NCBI GenBank assembly: GCA_031412915.1
Contig: JANODX010000146.1
Location: 1-49,687, forward strand
Length of the DNA stretch: 49,687 nt
Source: JAGNNV01 sp031412915
Lineage (GTDB): Bacteria; Acidobacteriota; Vicinamibacteria; Fen-336; JAGNNV01
Direction: 5' to 3'
Shown: positions 35,608-44,030 of the stretch, one piece after another
Numbering within the stretch: the stretch's first letter is position 1
Layout of the letters: each line of letters starts with the position of its first letter
Made by a program: the position numbers and the translations under genes
The notes under the pieces: model-generated
Seen by the model: the letters and a program-made list of their open reading frames with translations, nothing else
The model's database searches: none
What the model was told of the DNA's origin: nothing

Positions 35608-36282
35608 CTAGGAACGTGCCGCGGTTTCCGCGGCCTTCTGGACATGGAGGAGAAGTGTCGCCTCTGGTTGAGCCCCCACGAATTCCTCCGCTTCGCCGAC
35701 CACCGTCTTCGGCACGGACGACACACGATAGCGGCGCGCGAGGTCGGGAAAGCCCGTCACCTCGACTCCGTCCGCCGTGATCTTTTCGCTGGCGATTGCG
35801 AATCGGTAGGCCAGGCGCACGGCCCGGGGGCAGTATGGTCAGGTGGGGGTTGAGAAAACCTGAACGTGGACGGGCCGGGGGAGGGCGTTCAGGGCAAGGA
35901 CGGTCAGAGGATCGAGGCCGCTCTCGCCCTTGGAGACATCGAGGATGGAGTCGATGAGGACGCCGAAATCGTACTGCATCGGCAAGCCGAAGAACCGGAC
36001 GCCATAGTCGTGATCGGCGGCGCCTTCGATTCCGGCGCGGAGAATCGCGATGGCGGGAATGCGGTCGACCCCCAGGGACTTCGCGAGGGCTTCGTCTATG
36101 ACGAAGTTCTTCGAATCGACGATCACGCGCGGATCCAGGGTGCCCAGTTCCTCGACCAGCCGCTTGACCTCCTCGGACTCCGGATACTGAAGGGCCTGGG
36201 AAAAGACCACCAGCTTGACCGGATGCACCATCTCCGAGAAACGCTCCTTGAGCTCTCGGGCCACGTTTTCATCGAAGAACAT
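35608..36282 (-). CDS. Probable selenoprotein: two-domain thioredoxin/glutaredoxin-like (PDO) protein with UPYC
   Basis: Read through the TGA at 35839-35841, this gene encodes 224 residues with two thioredoxin folds, as in protein disulfide oxidoreductases and the AhpF N terminus. The first domain (~1-115) lacks a CxxC (VFSQALQYPES). The second has VFSTPT, then position 148 = TGA, then PYCP (149-152, Cys151), a helix RAVRLAYRF and cis-Pro191 in VSSVPK. The TGA replaces exactly the first redox Cys of the usual CPYC motif, so it most likely encodes selenocysteine. A hairpin of SECIS type follows. No stop interrupts the 76 codons after it. It is the third gene of a unit with an ACT-domain and a DinB-like gene, 9 bases after the latter. 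A plain nonsense mutation is the alternative. Confidence 0.82.
35804..35826 (-). promoter_or_regulatory. Candidate bacterial SECIS element for Sec insertion
   Basis: Directly after the in-frame TGA, CGG-GCC (35826-35821) pairs with GGC and CCG (35804-35812) with a three-base bulge, leaving the 8-base loop GUGCGCCU. The alternative pairing GGGCC/GGCCU gives the same loop. The loop starts 19 bases after TGA, inside the 16-37 base window, and begins with G as in the published bacterial SECIS model. It was folded by eye. Confidence 0.6.
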
Positions 36283-36291
36283 CGGCGGACT

Positions 36292-36789
36292 CTAGCGCGA
36301 GACGGCGCGAAAAGCGGCGAGATTGCGCTCGATCTGCTTCGCGTGGTTGGTGAGATGGACCGCGTAGGCCTTGAGCCAGTCGCAGGCATTGTAGGGACCG
36401 GACTGGGTGTGCCGCCCTTCCTTGCTCCAGTCGCTTTCGGTGAGCGAGCGCAGGATCGGCAGGGTGCCGGTGCGCACGGCGTCGATGGTTCGCAGGGCCC
36501 GGTCGGTGGACTGGGCGTGATAGTCGAAGAGTTTGGCCCAGACCTTCTCGTCGTAGCCCACGACCAGGGGCTCCTTCTCGGCCACCACCAGGCGGATCCG
36601 AGTGGCCGCGTAGGTCTCCGAGTCAGCGCAGTGGATCACGACTTCGTGGGCCGACCATTTGTCCGGCCCCGGGCGCCACTTCTCGGCGTCCTCGGGGATG
36701 TTCTCCCAGGCGGTGCGGAGGAGAACCGCTCCGCGCTCGTATTCCACAATCAACGGTTCACGCTCTGCGGCGGTGAGAACGGTCGGCAT
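36292..36789 (-). CDS. DinB/YfiT-family metal-binding protein
   Basis: The 165-residue product from the ATG at 36789 (1-base TGATG overlap with the upstream gene, AGGAGGG before it) is a four-helix-bundle DinB/YfiT protein. Candidate metal ligands are His48 and His53 (SAHEVVIHCAD) and two His near the C terminus (VHLTNH), in the usual arrangement. DinB/YfiT members include bacillithiol and mycothiol S-transferases (BstA, MshI type) that attach low-molecular thiols to electrophiles. A YtxJ-like bacilliredoxin 2.6 kb away makes this reading attractive, but the substrate is inferred. Confidence 0.85.
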   Translation of the reverse strand: MPTVLTAAEREPLIVEYERGAVLLRTAWENIPEDAEKWRPGPDKWSAHEVVIHCADSETYAATRIRLVVAEKEPLVVGYDEKVWAKLFDYHAQSTDRALRTIDAVRTGTLPILRSLTESDWSKEGRHTQSGPYNACDWLKAYAVHLTNHAKQIERNLAAFRAVSR

Positions 36790-37253
36790 CAGGGACCCTC
36801 CTTGCGGGCATCGGCGATGAGCCCCTCGAGGATGCGCACCGCACCTTCGAGACGGCTCTCGGGAACGAGAACGTGATCGGTGCGAAAACCGCACTGGGGA
36901 ATGATGGGAATCTGTGCTTTGGCCAGCCGGTCCGCGGCCGGAGCGAAGAAGCCCACCAGGTCCACCGGCATCGACGCCTCAATGGTGATGGCGCGCAGAC
37001 CTTTCACCGATTCGGTCGCGTGGGTTCTGAGCCTCCACGCGGAAAACGCCGCTTCGGGCGCGGTCAGGGTGCACTCGTCTCCCTCCGTGAGGAAAGCGAC
37101 AAAAGCCGAGGCCTCCCGCACCCCCACCCGGCCGGCGAAAGCCGCGACTCTGTCTCCCGCGAACCGCGGAAACGTGGCCAGGATAAGAGCGTCCGGCCAG
37201 ACCTTGACCCGGGCGGTCGACCAGACTTCGCGCGATCGTGGGAGCAGTGCCAT
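36789..37253 (-). CDS. ACT-domain protein (CASTOR-like, COG3603 type)
   Basis: The 154-residue product from the ATG at 37253 (GTGAGG upstream) has two ACT-like halves. The clearest is the C-terminal one (GFFAPAADRLAKAQIPI, CGFRTDHVLVPESRL). ACT pairs of this type bind amino acids and act as allosteric sensors. It is the first gene of the unit with the DinB-like and selenoprotein genes. An upstream start at 37331 is possible but has no RBS. What it senses is unknown. Confidence 0.8.
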   Translation of the reverse strand: MALLPRSREVWSTARVKVWPDALILATFPRFAGDRVAAFAGRVGVREASAFVAFLTEGDECTLTAPEAAFSAWRLRTHATESVKGLRAITIEASMPVDLVGFFAPAADRLAKAQIPIIPQCGFRTDHVLVPESRLEGAVRILEGLIADARKEGP

Positions 37254-37523
37254 ATTCGCCTCACCCACATCGTACGACTGCGCCCTTGGCCGGGGAAAAC
37301 TGCAACGTCTTGGATCGGATTCCGGTGTCATGGATTCCGCGGGCGCCGGAGTTCAGTCCGTGGCCGGGCATGGCCTTGACACAAGACGGTCTTTCGGTCC
37401 ATTCTTCAACCAATTCAGCGTTGGCCCGGTTCATGGAGGCTTTGGCAAGTACCGGAGTTGTGCTTCCGCTTTCAGCCGTTTTGCGTTGGTTTCAGGACCC
37501 CACATCACTCGAGGAGAATTCCC

Positions 37524-40502
37524 ATGCGCCCAATCAGGATTCTGGCGTTCGCTTTCCTGGCGATCGCCACGTTGTCGCAAGGAGCCTTCGCCCAGGAGCT
37601 CCGCGGCAGAATTGCCGGCGTCGTCACCGACGACAGCGGCGCCATCGTTCCGGGCGTTACCGTCACCGCGACCTCGCCCGCCCTTGTCCAGCCCCAGACC
37701 ACAACCTCGGGTTCGGATGGCAGCTACCGTTTCCCTTCTCTGCCTTCCGGTCTCTACACCATCACCTATCAGCTCCAGGGTTTTCAAACCATCAAGCGTG
37801 AAGGGGTTCGGGTCACCTTGAATCAGACCTTCACCATCGACACCAGGATGAAGCCGGCGGGCCTCACCGAATCCATGACCATCACCGCGGAGGCGCCGAC
37901 CGTCGACACCAAGACCACGTCCATCGGCACCGCGTTCACCAAGGAACTGCTCACCGACATCCCGAACGCGCGCGACGTCTGGGCGGCCATGGCTCAGGCC
38001 CCGGGCTTCCAGATGCAGGGCTACGACGTGGGCGGATCCCACACCGGCACCCAGACCGGGTTCCTCGCCTACGGCGTGGGCGATCAGAACAAGACCATGA
38101 TCGAAGGCATCAACGTCACCGAGAGCACCAACGCCAACGCGGGCTACTTCGACTTCGGCAGCTTCGAAGAGTTCCAGCTCGGCGCCGCGGGCAACCTGGG
38201 CGAACAGGCGGGCCCGGGCGCGCTCATGAACATCACGGTCAAGTCGGGCGGCGACAAGTTCGGCGGACAGTTCTACTACGACTACGAAGGCGAGAGCACC
38301 ATCACCGACAACGTTCCTCAGGCCTACAAGACCCCGGGAGGCACCCAGGACGGCTTCAAGGCTCCGACCATCGTCGACCCTGCGACCAGGCAGCTCCTCG
38401 GCCTGCAGACCGGCAACCCCATCACCAAGCAATACGACCTGAACGTGAACATCGGCGGACCGATCCTCAAGGGCAAGCTGTGGTTCTTCGCCGGGTATCG
38501 GGACAACAACCAGTTCAAGACCATTCTCGGCCTGCCGGGAACCGAGGCCCAGAGCCGGCTCAAGAACTTCACCGGCAAACTGACGTTTCAGCTGAACCCG
38601 AAGAACCAGATCATCGCTTTCGCCAATCAGCGCACCAAGCTCCAGCCGTTGCGCGATCTGTCCCTGACCACGCCCGTCGAGTCAGCGTACTACCAGGCCT
38701 CGAAGAATCGACCGGTCAAATTGGAGTGGACGAGCGTCCTCTCGGATCGGGCGTTTCTCGACATCCAGGTTTCGCATTGGCTCAACGCCTTCCCGCTCTA
38801 CCCGACGAAGACCGGGTCCTCCGACACCACAGGCGTGGGCCCCGGCCGAATCGACCTCGCCACAAGCCAGCTTTCGGGCGGCAACAACTCCTACCAGGAC
38901 CAGTTCCGCTACAAGCCCCAGATCGCCGGCAGCCTCGCCTACTTCGTGGACAACTTCGGACCGGGCAGCCACAACTTCAAGCTGGGCGTGGAGTGGCAGC
39001 GGGACCGCAAAGAGTTCCTGGCCTTCCAGCCCGGCAACATCTGGTACCGCGACGCGCGCAGCGTCGCCGGCGTCATCACCACTCAGGAAGTGGACATCTG
39101 GAACACCAACGGCGACGGCGAGGACGCGAATCGCTCGGTCAACGACGCGGCCCAGACCTCGATCTACCTCAACGACACCTGGGCGATCTCCGACCGGCTC
39201 TCTTTGAACATGGCTCTGCGCTATGACCGCTACGTCCTCGGCTGGCCGGACCAGGCCTTCACTCCGGCGTTTTCGGGGATTTTCCCGGCGGTCACCGTAG
39301 CGGCACAGGACGCGGTCACTCTGGCGTCGATCTCTCCGAGAATCGGCTTCGCGTGGGATATCACCGGCAAGGGCAAGACGGTATTCAAGAGCTTCTACGG
39401 CAGATACGCCTACAACCCCAGCGCCGACGTGACCGATCGCGAAAACCCGGTGGGCGCCGCGCAGAACCGCTACGCCTTCGTCGCCTGCACCGCGGGGCAG
39501 ACCAGCGGTTGCGATCTCAACAACAACAAGCTGGTCGATGGCTCTGCGGAACTGGGTCGCTTGATCTCCCAGCTCGGGGGCGCCGGTTTCGTGAAGGTGG
39601 ACCGGAACATCGACCACCCGTACGGAATCGAGTTCTCGAACCACCTCGAGCACGAGCTCATCCCCGGTCTGTCGCTGCGCGGCTCGTACGTCTTCAAGGG
39701 CACGCGGAACGAGTGGGCCGAGGTGGACACCGTGCGTGCCACCGCCACGAACGTCCCTTTCAACTTCCTTGACCCCGGCCCGGACGGGCGCACCGGAACC
39801 GCCGACGATCAGACGGTCCCGCTCCTGGGCGCGCCCGCCGGCACCGCAAGCAACCGCGTTTACGGAAACCCCGAGGCGTACGGCTTGCCGGGCAACGAAG
39901 GCGACTACCATACGGTTGAGTTCGCGGTGCAGCGGCGCATGAAGGACAAGTGGATGCTCCTCACCTCCTATGAGCACACCTGGGCCAACGCCTTCGTGAG
40001 TCCGGCGCAGGCCTCGACCAGCGCGCTCGGCACCATTCGCCACACAACCGCCTATCTATGGAACCCGAATTCTCGTCGGTTCGGTAGCCAGGATCAGACG
40101 TTTTGGAATTTCAAGCTGCTCGGTCGCTACGAGCTTCCGTGGCAACTCTCCGTAGCGGGTTCTTACAAGCTCCAGAGTGGATTCAACTGGGCGCGCAGCA
40201 CAAGCGTCACCGTGCCCGGCCTCGGGGCCACCACCGTGGCGATGGAGCCGCTCGGCGCGAATCGGTCCCCGAACGTGGGGATCCTCGACCTCCGAGCCGA
40301 GAAGGCGTTCAAGTTCATGGGCAGCCGGCGGGTCACCGCGATGGTCGACGTCTTCAACGCGCTCAATTCGGACACGGTGACGAACTTCCGTCTCACCTCA
40401 CCCTCGACCAACACGCCGCTGACCGTCAACAACCGCTACAAGGAACTGATCGCGCTCATCGACCCGCGCATCATCCGATTCGGAGTGCGGGTGGACTTCT
40501 AG
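37524..40502 (+). CDS. TonB-receptor-like outer-membrane protein with carboxypeptidase-regulatory-like domain
   Basis: From the ATG at 37524 (GAGGAG, 8 bases) the protein has 992 residues. A signal peptide (~1-23) is followed by a carboxypeptidase-regulatory-like beta-sandwich (~25-105: GRIAGVVTDDSGA, TSGSDGSYRF). A plug-like region (TAEAPTVDT, then EGINVTES) and a long barrel ending in RVDF follow. This is the Oar/CarboxypepD_reg-like TonB-dependent-receptor group frequent in Acidobacteriota, probably for uptake of large glycans or peptides. It is similar in layout to the next gene; both have own terminators and so are separate transcripts. Confidence 0.92.
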   Translation: MRPIRILAFAFLAIATLSQGAFAQELRGRIAGVVTDDSGAIVPGVTVTATSPALVQPQTTTSGSDGSYRFPSLPSGLYTITYQLQGFQTIKREGVRVTLNQTFTIDTRMKPAGLTESMTITAEAPTVDTKTTSIGTAFTKELLTDIPNARDVWAAMAQAPGFQMQGYDVGGSHTGTQTGFLAYGVGDQNKTMIEGINVTESTNANAGYFDFGSFEEFQLGAAGNLGEQAGPGALMNITVKSGGDKFGGQFYYDYEGESTITDNVPQAYKTPGGTQDGFKAPTIVDPATRQLLGLQTGNPITKQYDLNVNIGGPILKGKLWFFAGYRDNNQFKTILGLPGTEAQSRLKNFTGKLTFQLNPKNQIIAFANQRTKLQPLRDLSLTTPVESAYYQASKNRPVKLEWTSVLSDRAFLDIQVSHWLNAFPLYPTKTGSSDTTGVGPGRIDLATSQLSGGNNSYQDQFRYKPQIAGSLAYFVDNFGPGSHNFKLGVEWQRDRKEFLAFQPGNIWYRDARSVAGVITTQEVDIWNTNGDGEDANRSVNDAAQTSIYLNDTWAISDRLSLNMALRYDRYVLGWPDQAFTPAFSGIFPAVTVAAQDAVTLASISPRIGFAWDITGKGKTVFKSFYGRYAYNPSADVTDRENPVGAAQNRYAFVACTAGQTSGCDLNNNKLVDGSAELGRLISQLGGAGFVKVDRNIDHPYGIEFSNHLEHELIPGLSLRGSYVFKGTRNEWAEVDTVRATATNVPFNFLDPGPDGRTGTADDQTVPLLGAPAGTASNRVYGNPEAYGLPGNEGDYHTVEFAVQRRMKDKWMLLTSYEHTWANAFVSPAQASTSALGTIRHTTAYLWNPNSRRFGSQDQTFWNFKLLGRYELPWQLSVAGSYKLQSGFNWARSTSVTVPGLGATTVAMEPLGANRSPNVGILDLRAEKAFKFMGSRRVTAMVDVFNALNSDTVTNFRLTSPSTNTPLTVNNRYKELIALIDPRIIRFGVRVDF

Positions 40503-40544
40503 ACGCTCATCGCCCCGAGGCGCCAACCGCCGCGGAGTCGCAAA

Positions 40545-40576
40545 GAAGGCGCGGGCGAAATCCCGCGCCTTCGTGT
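40545..40576 (+). terminator. Intrinsic terminator after the first TonB-receptor-like gene
   Basis: GAAGGCGCGGG (40545-40555) pairs perfectly with CCCGCGCCTTC (40562-40572) across a 6-base loop, and GTGTTT follows. The stem is 11 bp. Confidence 0.8.
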
Positions 40577-40591
40577 TTCCGGTGAAGCACG

Positions 40592-40614
40592 GTGGCTGAG
40601 CCCGTCGAAGCCAC
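40592..40614. repeat. Single palindromic copy of the dispersed repeat
   Basis: GTGGC and GCCAC arms flank the core TGAGCCCGTCGAA, giving a 23-base imperfect palindrome just past the terminator. Confidence 0.8.
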
Positions 40615-40642
40615 TCGCACGAAACCGGCCGAACCGATAAAC

Positions 40643-40666
40643 GGTGGCTGAGCCTGTCGAAGCCTC
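40643..40666. repeat. Second copy of the dispersed repeat
   Basis: GTGGC followed by TGAGCCTGTCGAA and GCCTC, same orientation as the copy at 40592 but with one arm base changed. Confidence 0.75.
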
Positions 40667-40815
40667 GTTGGAAACCTTTGGAGCTTCGAAAGGGACGTTC
40701 AAGAAATCCAATCTTTCGACTTCCCGATCCAAGCCTGCGACGGAGACGGCGCGCAGGCCGCATTGAGAACGTTGGACTTAGGGTGCCGCCTGAAGTCAAT
40801 GAGCCATTTGCCTTA

Positions 40816-40830
40816 TGGCACAGAAGTTGT
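40816..40830 (+). promoter_or_regulatory. Sigma-54-like promoter for the second TonB-receptor-like gene
   Basis: TGGCAC, five bases, TTGT gives the GG-N10-GT spacing of -24/-12 promoters; the consensus has TTGC. It is 178 bases upstream of the TTG start, which would leave a leader of about 165 bases. Nothing else is seen in 40667-40992. Confidence 0.45.
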
Positions 40831-40992
40831 TAGAAGAACCTGTCAATTCGCCAATCGGCCTCGTTGGCTGACGTGGCTTAAGAAGCCCCGGCGGGTGGGG
40901 ACGGAGGGTCCCCTCTCGCTGGGCAAACTACAACACCGGCTCCGTGTGGCGCCTGTGTCTTCACGAAACAAAGAAAGTCGAAGAGAACCTCC

Positions 40993-40999
40993 AGGAGGG
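40993..40999 (+). promoter_or_regulatory. Ribosome binding site deciding the TTG start at 41008
   Basis: AGGAGGG lies 8 bases before the TTG at 41008; the next residues form a normal signal peptide (basic, hydrophobic, VFAQG), so this TTG is preferred. Confidence 0.8.
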
Positions 41000-41007
41000 T
41001 TTTTAAG

Positions 41008-43938
41008 TTGAAAAATCGTTGGCTGGCCGCAGCATTGCTGCTCTTGATCGTGGCCAGCGCCTCCCCTGTGTTCGCACAGGGCGGTGCTGGATCTACCGGA
41101 AGCATCCAGGGTGAAGTCACCGACGAGAGCGGGGGCGTCCTTCCCGGCGTCACCGTCACCGTCACGGGTGAGTCCATGATGGGCGCCCGCACCGACATCA
41201 CGAACGCGCAGGGCATCTACCGTTTCCCGGGCTTGCCGGCGGGCACCTACACCGTGAAGTTTGAACTCGCCGGCTTCGGCGTGGTCAACAAACCCAACAT
41301 CCGGATCGGCATCGGCTTCACCGCCACTGTCGGCGCCAAGCTCGGGGTCAAGAACCTGTCCGAAACGATCGACGTGACCAGCGAGGCGCCGGCCATCGAC
41401 GCCACCACCACCCGTGTCCAGGCCAACTTCGACAAGGCTCAACTCGATTCGATTCCCAACGCGCGCGACATGTGGTCGCTCCTGTCGACCACTCCCGGCG
41501 TGATCCTCAGCCGCTTCGACGTGGGCGGCAGCACGGCCGGAACCCAGACCACCTACACCGCTTACGGTAATGGCGGACAGAACCGGCCCCTTATCGAAGG
41601 CATCAACACCACCGAAGGCACCTCGGCCGCCGGTTTCTACTTCGACTACGGGTCGTTCGACGAAGTGGTGGTGGGAACGGCCGGCAACACCGCCGAGATG
41701 CCCAGCGGCGGCGTCATCACCAACTTCATCGGCAAGTCGGGCGGCAACCGGCTCTCCGGCGAGGTCTACTACGAGTACGAGAACCAGGGCGTCCAGAGCC
41801 AGAACCTGACCACCGATCAGCTCGCTCGGGGTTACGCAAACCTTCCCAAGACGGTTATCCAGTCCCTGGGTCTGAACCGTGCCGAAGCCAACACGCTCCT
41901 CAACTACGGGAACCTCAACGCCAGCGTGGGTGGTCCAATCATCAAGGACAAGCTGTGGGCCTGGGCCGGGTACCTGAACCAGAAGAACATCGTCTATCAG
42001 CCCTCGAGCGGCGCCATTCTCGACGGCACGGAGTTCCTGACCAAACTCGACAATTACACGGGCAAGATGACCTATCAGATGACGTCGAAGGACAAGTTCA
42101 TCGCCTACCTCCAGTACGGAATCAAGAATCAGCCCTACCGTACCGACTCGGTCGTGAGCGGCCCGCAGCACCTCACCAAGAATTCGACGCTCAACCAGAG
42201 TTCTCCGTCGTGGGTCGGCAAGTTCGAATACAACCGTACCGTGGGAACCCGCAGTTTCCTTGAACTCCGGGCCGGCGAATTCGGCTACAACTTCGGTCTC
42301 GTCGGCAATTCCGAAGGGCCCCGTATCGAAGATCGAACCACCCTGATCGTCACCGGCGGTGGCCGCGACTGGGAATTGAAGCGTCGGCGCAAACAGGCCC
42401 ACGGCGCCTACACCACCTATATCGACGACGTTCTGGGCGGAAACCACCAGGTCAAAATCGGCGGCGAGGTCCAGAATGAGACAGGCCAGACGATCTGGAA
42501 GCAGTACTACACGAACAACGTGGTCATGCTCCTCAACAATGGTGTCGCCAACCAGGTCCGGCTTGGTTCGCCCGTGGATTCGTTGAACGGCCTGCGTAAC
42601 CACGGCCTCTTCGTGAACGACTCCTTCACCCGCAACCGTCTGACCATGAACGTCGGTCTCCGCTACGATCGTTACCGCGTATTCCTGCCGGCTCAGCAGC
42701 GGGAGGCCAGCAAGTTCTTCACCGCCCTCACGGTGCCCGAGAACTCGAGCGTGGTCACGTTCAACCACATCGTTCCCCGGATCGGCGTGACCTACGATGT
42801 CTCCGGTAACGGCAAGACCATACTGAAGACGAACTATGGCCGCTACTTCTTCAATCCGGGCGTCGGCCTGGCCGATTCGATAAACCCGAACACCAGCGAC
42901 CAGTTCTGCACCTATGCCTGGACGGATTCCAATCGCAGTGGCCTCTGGGAAGACGGGGAGCAGGGCCAGTTGGCCAGCTGCAGCGGCGGAAGCTCCTCCG
43001 TGACTCTCGATCCCAACCTGAAGAACTCCTTCACCGACGAGTTCTCGGGCTGGGTGGAGCGAAACCTGGGCGGCAATGTCGGAGCGCGCATCGGGTTCGT
43101 CATCAAGCAGGATCGCGATGGTTACCAGCGGGAGGACATCAACCGGCCGAGGTCGGCCTGGAACGTGCCCACCACGGTCACGGATGTCGGCCCCGACGGG
43201 CGGGCCGGTACGGGAGATGACCGAGCCGGAATCCCGGCCTTCGCTCTGAACCCGGTAAATGCCGCTCTGTCCGTCACCCAGCGAGTATTCAACATCCCCG
43301 ATTTCACCGCCGACTACAAGTCCATAGACCTGAGCCTGAACAAACGTTTCTCGAAGAAGTGGAGCATGGTGGCCTCGTTCGTCAAGACCTGGACCAGCGA
43401 GTTCGGATCGAGCTACTTCGGCAGCGGCGCGGGCAACAACGTGGGCGCCGGCGCCAGCCTCTTCGGGGGCCTGGCCAACAGCACCGCCTTCCCCATCACA
43501 CCCAACGGACTGACGGACAAGGCCGAGTTCGCAACGTGGAATTTCAAGGTTTCGGGAACCGTCGAACCGGGCTATGGCATCCGGCTGACTCCGGTGTGGA
43601 AGTCGCAGCAGGGTTATCCGTACGGCCGCGTCTTCACCGCCAACGCGGGGGCGATCTCCCAGAACTTCACGGCTGAGGCCATCACCTCGCACCGTTTGCC
43701 TACGGTAAAGCAACTCGATATCCGCGCCGAGAAACGATTCAAGCTGACCGGTCGGGTGAGTTTCAACGTCCTGTTCGACGTCTTCAACGTCCTGAACGCG
43801 AACACCGAGTTGAACCTCCGCGCCACCACGGGTTTGATCACGATCAGCGAAACCGGAGCGGTGATCCCGGCGTTCGGCACGCCGACCACGATTCTGCCCC
43901 CGCGAATCGCCCGCATCTCGGCCCGTTTGAGCTGGTAG
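41008..43938 (+). CDS. TonB-receptor-like outer-membrane protein (second of a pair)
   Basis: The 976-residue product has a signal peptide, a carboxypeptidase-regulatory-like domain (~30-110: GSIQGEVTDESGG, NAQGIYRFPG), plug-like motifs (TSEAPAIDA, EGINTTEGT) and a beta barrel ending RLSW. Gene order and layout match the protein at 37524-40502, with many aligned blocks (for example IPNARD and QNRPLIEGIN/QNKTMIEGIN). They are paralogues but far from identical, so this is not a recent duplication. A perfect UUCG hairpin ends the transcript. It is probably a receptor for a large substrate; no ligand can be named. Confidence 0.92.
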   Translation: MKNRWLAAALLLLIVASASPVFAQGGAGSTGSIQGEVTDESGGVLPGVTVTVTGESMMGARTDITNAQGIYRFPGLPAGTYTVKFELAGFGVVNKPNIRIGIGFTATVGAKLGVKNLSETIDVTSEAPAIDATTTRVQANFDKAQLDSIPNARDMWSLLSTTPGVILSRFDVGGSTAGTQTTYTAYGNGGQNRPLIEGINTTEGTSAAGFYFDYGSFDEVVVGTAGNTAEMPSGGVITNFIGKSGGNRLSGEVYYEYENQGVQSQNLTTDQLARGYANLPKTVIQSLGLNRAEANTLLNYGNLNASVGGPIIKDKLWAWAGYLNQKNIVYQPSSGAILDGTEFLTKLDNYTGKMTYQMTSKDKFIAYLQYGIKNQPYRTDSVVSGPQHLTKNSTLNQSSPSWVGKFEYNRTVGTRSFLELRAGEFGYNFGLVGNSEGPRIEDRTTLIVTGGGRDWELKRRRKQAHGAYTTYIDDVLGGNHQVKIGGEVQNETGQTIWKQYYTNNVVMLLNNGVANQVRLGSPVDSLNGLRNHGLFVNDSFTRNRLTMNVGLRYDRYRVFLPAQQREASKFFTALTVPENSSVVTFNHIVPRIGVTYDVSGNGKTILKTNYGRYFFNPGVGLADSINPNTSDQFCTYAWTDSNRSGLWEDGEQGQLASCSGGSSSVTLDPNLKNSFTDEFSGWVERNLGGNVGARIGFVIKQDRDGYQREDINRPRSAWNVPTTVTDVGPDGRAGTGDDRAGIPAFALNPVNAALSVTQRVFNIPDFTADYKSIDLSLNKRFSKKWSMVASFVKTWTSEFGSSYFGSGAGNNVGAGASLFGGLANSTAFPITPNGLTDKAEFATWNFKVSGTVEPGYGIRLTPVWKSQQGYPYGRVFTANAGAISQNFTAEAITSHRLPTVKQLDIRAEKRFKLTGRVSFNVLFDVFNVLNANTELNLRATTGLITISETGAVIPAFGTPTTILPPRIARISARLSW

Positions 43939-43985
43939 TTCGCACCCACGCAACGTCGGGCGCAGCGGATCGCGCCTGAGACGCA

Positions 43986-44015
43986 AAGAGGGCCTCTTCG
44001 GAGGCCCTCTTCATT
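43986..44015 (+). terminator. Strong UUCG-loop terminator
   Basis: AAGAGGGCCTC (43986-43996) and GAGGCCCTCTT (44001-44011) form a perfect 11-bp stem with a TTCG loop, followed by CATTT. It lies between convergent genes and can act in both directions. Confidence 0.88.
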
Positions 44016-44030
44016 TGGGAGCCCCGTCGG

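Noticed and set aside
35608..36282. Two separate genes, 36282-35839 and 35820-35608
   Set aside because: Same frame, continuous thioredoxin fold, and the second frame starts only at an internal GTG after the PYCP motif.
37376..37405. Sigma-70 promoter (TTGACA with weak -10) before the first TonB-receptor-like gene
   Set aside because: The -10 (CATTCT after 18 bases) is too weak to support it.
37439..37461. Sigma-54 promoter upstream of the first TonB-receptor-like gene
   Set aside because: TGGCA and TTGTGC are present but the spacing is about four bases too long.
40843..43986. A 1047-codon open frame on the minus strand opposite the second TonB-receptor-like gene
   Set aside because: GC-rich third-position shadow: composition is Arg/Gly/Val/Asp-heavy without any domain, and the plus strand has a signal peptide, RBS and full receptor layout.
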